From positions 1,240,001 to 1,304,000 of the forward strand of contig NZ_CP157000.1 in the NCBI RefSeq assembly GCF_039905635.1: a stretch of 64,000 bases of DNA, in the 5' to 3' direction. Under the pieces are notes generated by a model. The model had not been told where the DNA came from. It was given only the letters and a program-made list of their open reading frames with translations, and ran no database searches. A program made the translations under genes and the position numbers. Below, one piece after another: positions 62,077 through 64,000 of this stretch. Position 1 is the first letter of the stretch, and the number at the start of each line of letters is the position of its first letter. The DNA comes from Microbacterium sp. ProA8. Lineage in GTDB: Bacteria; Actinomycetota; Actinomycetes; Actinomycetales; Microbacteriaceae.

Positions 62077-62224
62077 CGACCCGCCTCCTCAAGGGCCATT
62101 CTTGTGAGAACGCTGGGAGGGGACAACCACTCCTTCTTCCGCGGGGGAGGAAACGCCGCCATGCGGAGCACCGCGCAGCCGCCGTTCCCGCGCCGGAGCA
62201 TGGCAGCCGTGGTTGACTGGGCAG
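62077..62224. promoter_or_regulatory. divergent mtl operon / mtlR control region
   Basis: These 148 bases must hold promoters for both directions. TTCT-TGTG-AGAA at 62099-62110 is a short inverted repeat that might be an MtlR site. I see no convincing -35/-10 pair. Confidence 0.35.
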
Positions 62225-64000
62225 GTGACCCGGGCCCGGCAGGATCGTGTGCTCGGACTGCTCCTGCGCGACGGCGACTGGGTGACCGCATCCGCCCTCG
62301 CGGACGCCCTCGGCGTCACCCCTCGCAGCATCCGGTCGTACGTGACCGCGGCGAACGCCCGCGTCGCCCCGGGGGTCGCGGTCGAGTCGGGTCCGCAGGG
62401 ATACCGGGCCGGTTCCGAGGCCGCCGCCGCGCTCCGGGCGGGCAGCGACGCCGGCACGCCGCGCGACCGCCTGCACACGCTGGTGCGGGCGCTCCTCGAC
62501 GCGGCCGACGGCATCGATGTGTTCGAGACCGCCGATACCCTGCACGTCTCGCCGGCGACACTCGACGCCGACCTCGCGCGGGTGCGTGGCCTGCTCGGCG
62601 GAACAGAGCTGACCCTCGAGCGCTCCGCATCGCGCGCCCGGCTGCGCGGCACCGAGGGTGCCCAGCGCCGGCTCCTCAGCAAACTCGCGCATGACGAGAT
62701 GGATGCCGGATCCTTCGACCTCGCGGCCCTCCGGCGCACGCTCGGCGAGGGGTCGGTCGGTGCCCAGGCGTTCGGGCCGTTCAAGACCGAGCTCGTCGCG
62801 CGACTGGGGGAGCTGGGCTGGTTCGTCAACGAGTTCGGCATCGCCGACGTGGTCATGCACATCGCGATCGCGGCCGACCGCACCGCGCGGGACCGCCCGC
62901 TCGACGCCATCGGCACCGAGGGCGCTGCCGCCCGTGACCGGCCTACGCAGACCCAGGTGGCGGCGATCATCGCCGACCTGTCGGAGCGGCACCTCCAGGT
63001 GCACCTCGGCAGTGCCGACCTGCAGCATCTCGCCACCCTCGTGCTGACCCGGGTCGTCGCACCGGACGGGCTCGAGGGCGCGGCATCCGCCACCGCGCCG
63101 TCCACCCTCGATCCTGAGGTCGAGGCCGCGGTGCACGACGTCGTGACCGCCGCCGCCGAGGAATTCCTCGTCGACATCGCCCACGACGACTTCGTAGCGC
63201 GGCTGGCCCTGCACGTGCAGAACCTGCTGCACCGCGCCCGCGAGCAGGCCTGGTCGCGCAACCCGCTCACGCGGTCGCTCAAGTCGACGTACCCGATGAT
63301 CTTCGAGGTGGCGGTCTTCATCGCGAGCCGCCTGCAGCAGCGCCTGGGCATCCCGCTGCCCGACGACGAGATCGCCTACATCGCGATGCACGTCGGCGGC
63401 CGCCTCGAGCGCAGCCGCCGCGCCGACCAGCTGCTGACCGCGACCATCGTGTGCCCGGGCTACTACGACCTGCACGAGTTGCTGCGCTCGAGCGTCGACC
63501 GCTCGCTCGGCCAGGCCATCGAGGTCGTCGGCGTCGAGACGCGCGTCGATCCGGACTGGGCGTCGATCGACACCGACCTGGTGCTGACGACCATCGATCC
63601 GCCCGTGACGAACGAGCGGATCGTCCGCATCCAGCCGTTCCTGACCGACACCGACGTCGAACGCGTGCAGGCGGCCGCGGGCCGCATCCGCCGCTCGCGG
63701 CGGCTGGCGCGGCTGCGGGCCGAGCTCGAGCGCTACTTCGAGCCGTCGGCCTTCCTGCGAGGGCTCGACGACGCGGCGGTCGCCGGCGAGGAGGGCGTGA
63801 TCCGGACGCTCGGCGCGCTGCTCCTGGAGCGCGGTGTCATCGACGCCGAGTACATCGAGCGCACGATCGAGCGCGAGCGGCTCTCGTCCACGGCGTTCAC
63901 CGATGCCCTGGCCGTGCCGCATGCGCTCGAGATGACGGCATCCCGCACCGCGATCGCCATCGGCATCGCCGACCCCTCGATCGCGTGGGGCGACGGGCGC
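62225..64000 (+). CDS. mtlR: MtlR-type mannitol operon activator (3' end cut by window)
   Basis: The frame is open from GTG 62225 to the window end, giving at least 592 residues. Order of domains: N-terminal HTH (1-60, WVTASALADALGVTPRSIRSY), first PRD with His212 (VMHIAIAADR), second PRD with His389 (YIAMHVGGRLERS), an EIIB-like domain with Cys410 (IVCPGYYDLHELL), and the start of an EIIA-like domain with His566 (AVPHALE). This is the full layout of MtlR, which is tuned by PTS phosphorylation. A TTG at 62213 is a possible alternative start. Confidence 0.93.
   Translation, partial: MTRARQDRVLGLLLRDGDWVTASALADALGVTPRSIRSYVTAANARVAPGVAVESGPQGYRAGSEAAAALRAGSDAGTPRDRLHTLVRALLDAADGIDVFETADTLHVSPATLDADLARVRGLLGGTELTLERSASRARLRGTEGAQRRLLSKLAHDEMDAGSFDLAALRRTLGEGSVGAQAFGPFKTELVARLGELGWFVNEFGIADVVMHIAIAADRTARDRPLDAIGTEGAAARDRPTQTQVAAIIADLSERHLQVHLGSADLQHLATLVLTRVVAPDGLEGAASATAPSTLDPEVEAAVHDVVTAAAEEFLVDIAHDDFVARLALHVQNLLHRAREQAWSRNPLTRSLKSTYPMIFEVAVFIASRLQQRLGIPLPDDEIAYIAMHVGGRLERSRRADQLLTATIVCPGYYDLHELLRSSVDRSLGQAIEVVGVETRVDPDWASIDTDLVLTTIDPPVTNERIVRIQPFLTDTDVERVQAAAGRIRRSRRLARLRAELERYFEPSAFLRGLDDAAVAGEEGVIRTLGALLLERGVIDAEYIERTIERERLSSTAFTDALAVPHALEMTASRTAIAIGIADPSIAWGDGR

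Noticed and set aside
61502..63922. An 806-residue minus-strand frame over mtlR and ptsH
   Set aside because: The plus strand of the same DNA encodes the MtlR domains in order with all phosphorylation sites.

Overview
The window is 64 kb of very GC-rich DNA, about 70% G+C by eye, with dense short-spaced genes, frequent GTG starts and many 1-4 base stop/start overlaps. Gene content points to an actinobacterium of the Microbacteriaceae, most likely close to Microbacterium: RamB-type regulator, GTP-dependent PEP carboxykinase, sdhCDAB, ribD-ribE-ribBA-ribH behind an FMN riboswitch, and many leaderless starts. The genus is inferred from gene content; no rRNA gene is present. I find 61 protein genes and no tRNA, rRNA, CRISPR array, insertion sequence or prophage. 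The window looks like ordinary chromosome with small accessory pieces.

Layout. 1-11 kb is accessory: small membrane proteins, a GyrI-like protein, a hydrolase and aldo/keto reductase beside an XRE regulator, a nucleotidyltransferase, a DUF1269 protein, a 46-residue zinc ribbon, a membrane-anchored VWA protein, and an ArsR-DHFR-SRPBCC operon under a perfect 32-bp palindrome. 11-15 kb holds ramB divergent from pckG. 15-20 kb holds a small HTH regulator with an ABC exporter, and a three-gene ABC-2 transporter. 20-26 kb holds an MHS transporter and the riboflavin operon. 26-35 kb holds glpD-glpK, an Fpg/Nei glycosylase, a GNAT acetyltransferase, trpS, an exonuclease III and a YihY protein. 35-38 kb is succinate dehydrogenase. 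A secreted GH10 xylanase and a mannose-1-phosphate guanylyltransferase follow.

41-49.7 kb is a nucleoside uptake and salvage cluster: lipoprotein, double ATPase, two permeases, then cytidine deaminase, thymidine phosphorylase and adenosine deaminase. A DUF559-type nuclease gene bounded on both sides by related palindromes lies at 49.7-50.8 kb. It is followed by a translationally coupled monooxygenase-symporter-epimerase operon, a TauE/SafE protein and an anchored hydrolase. 56-64 kb is a complete mannitol PTS locus: IIB-like protein, HPr, EI, EIICB, EIIA and mannitol-1-phosphate dehydrogenase, divergent from an MtlR-type activator that runs off the window end.

Regulatory and repeat signals stand out. 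Thirteen starts have a TANNNT-like hexamer 6 or 7 bases upstream, as in leaderless transcripts. Many gene ends carry hairpins built on GGATGCCG. A GGTCGTTGAGCGAGCGAGG palindrome family occurs at three gene junctions. A separate CCTGAGCYTGTCGARGG repeat lies inside ribE in frame. The most unusual items are the palindrome-bounded nuclease gene, the repeat-derived insert in ribE, the insertion in the ABC exporter ATPase, and the tandem operators before the VWA gene and the small HTH gene.
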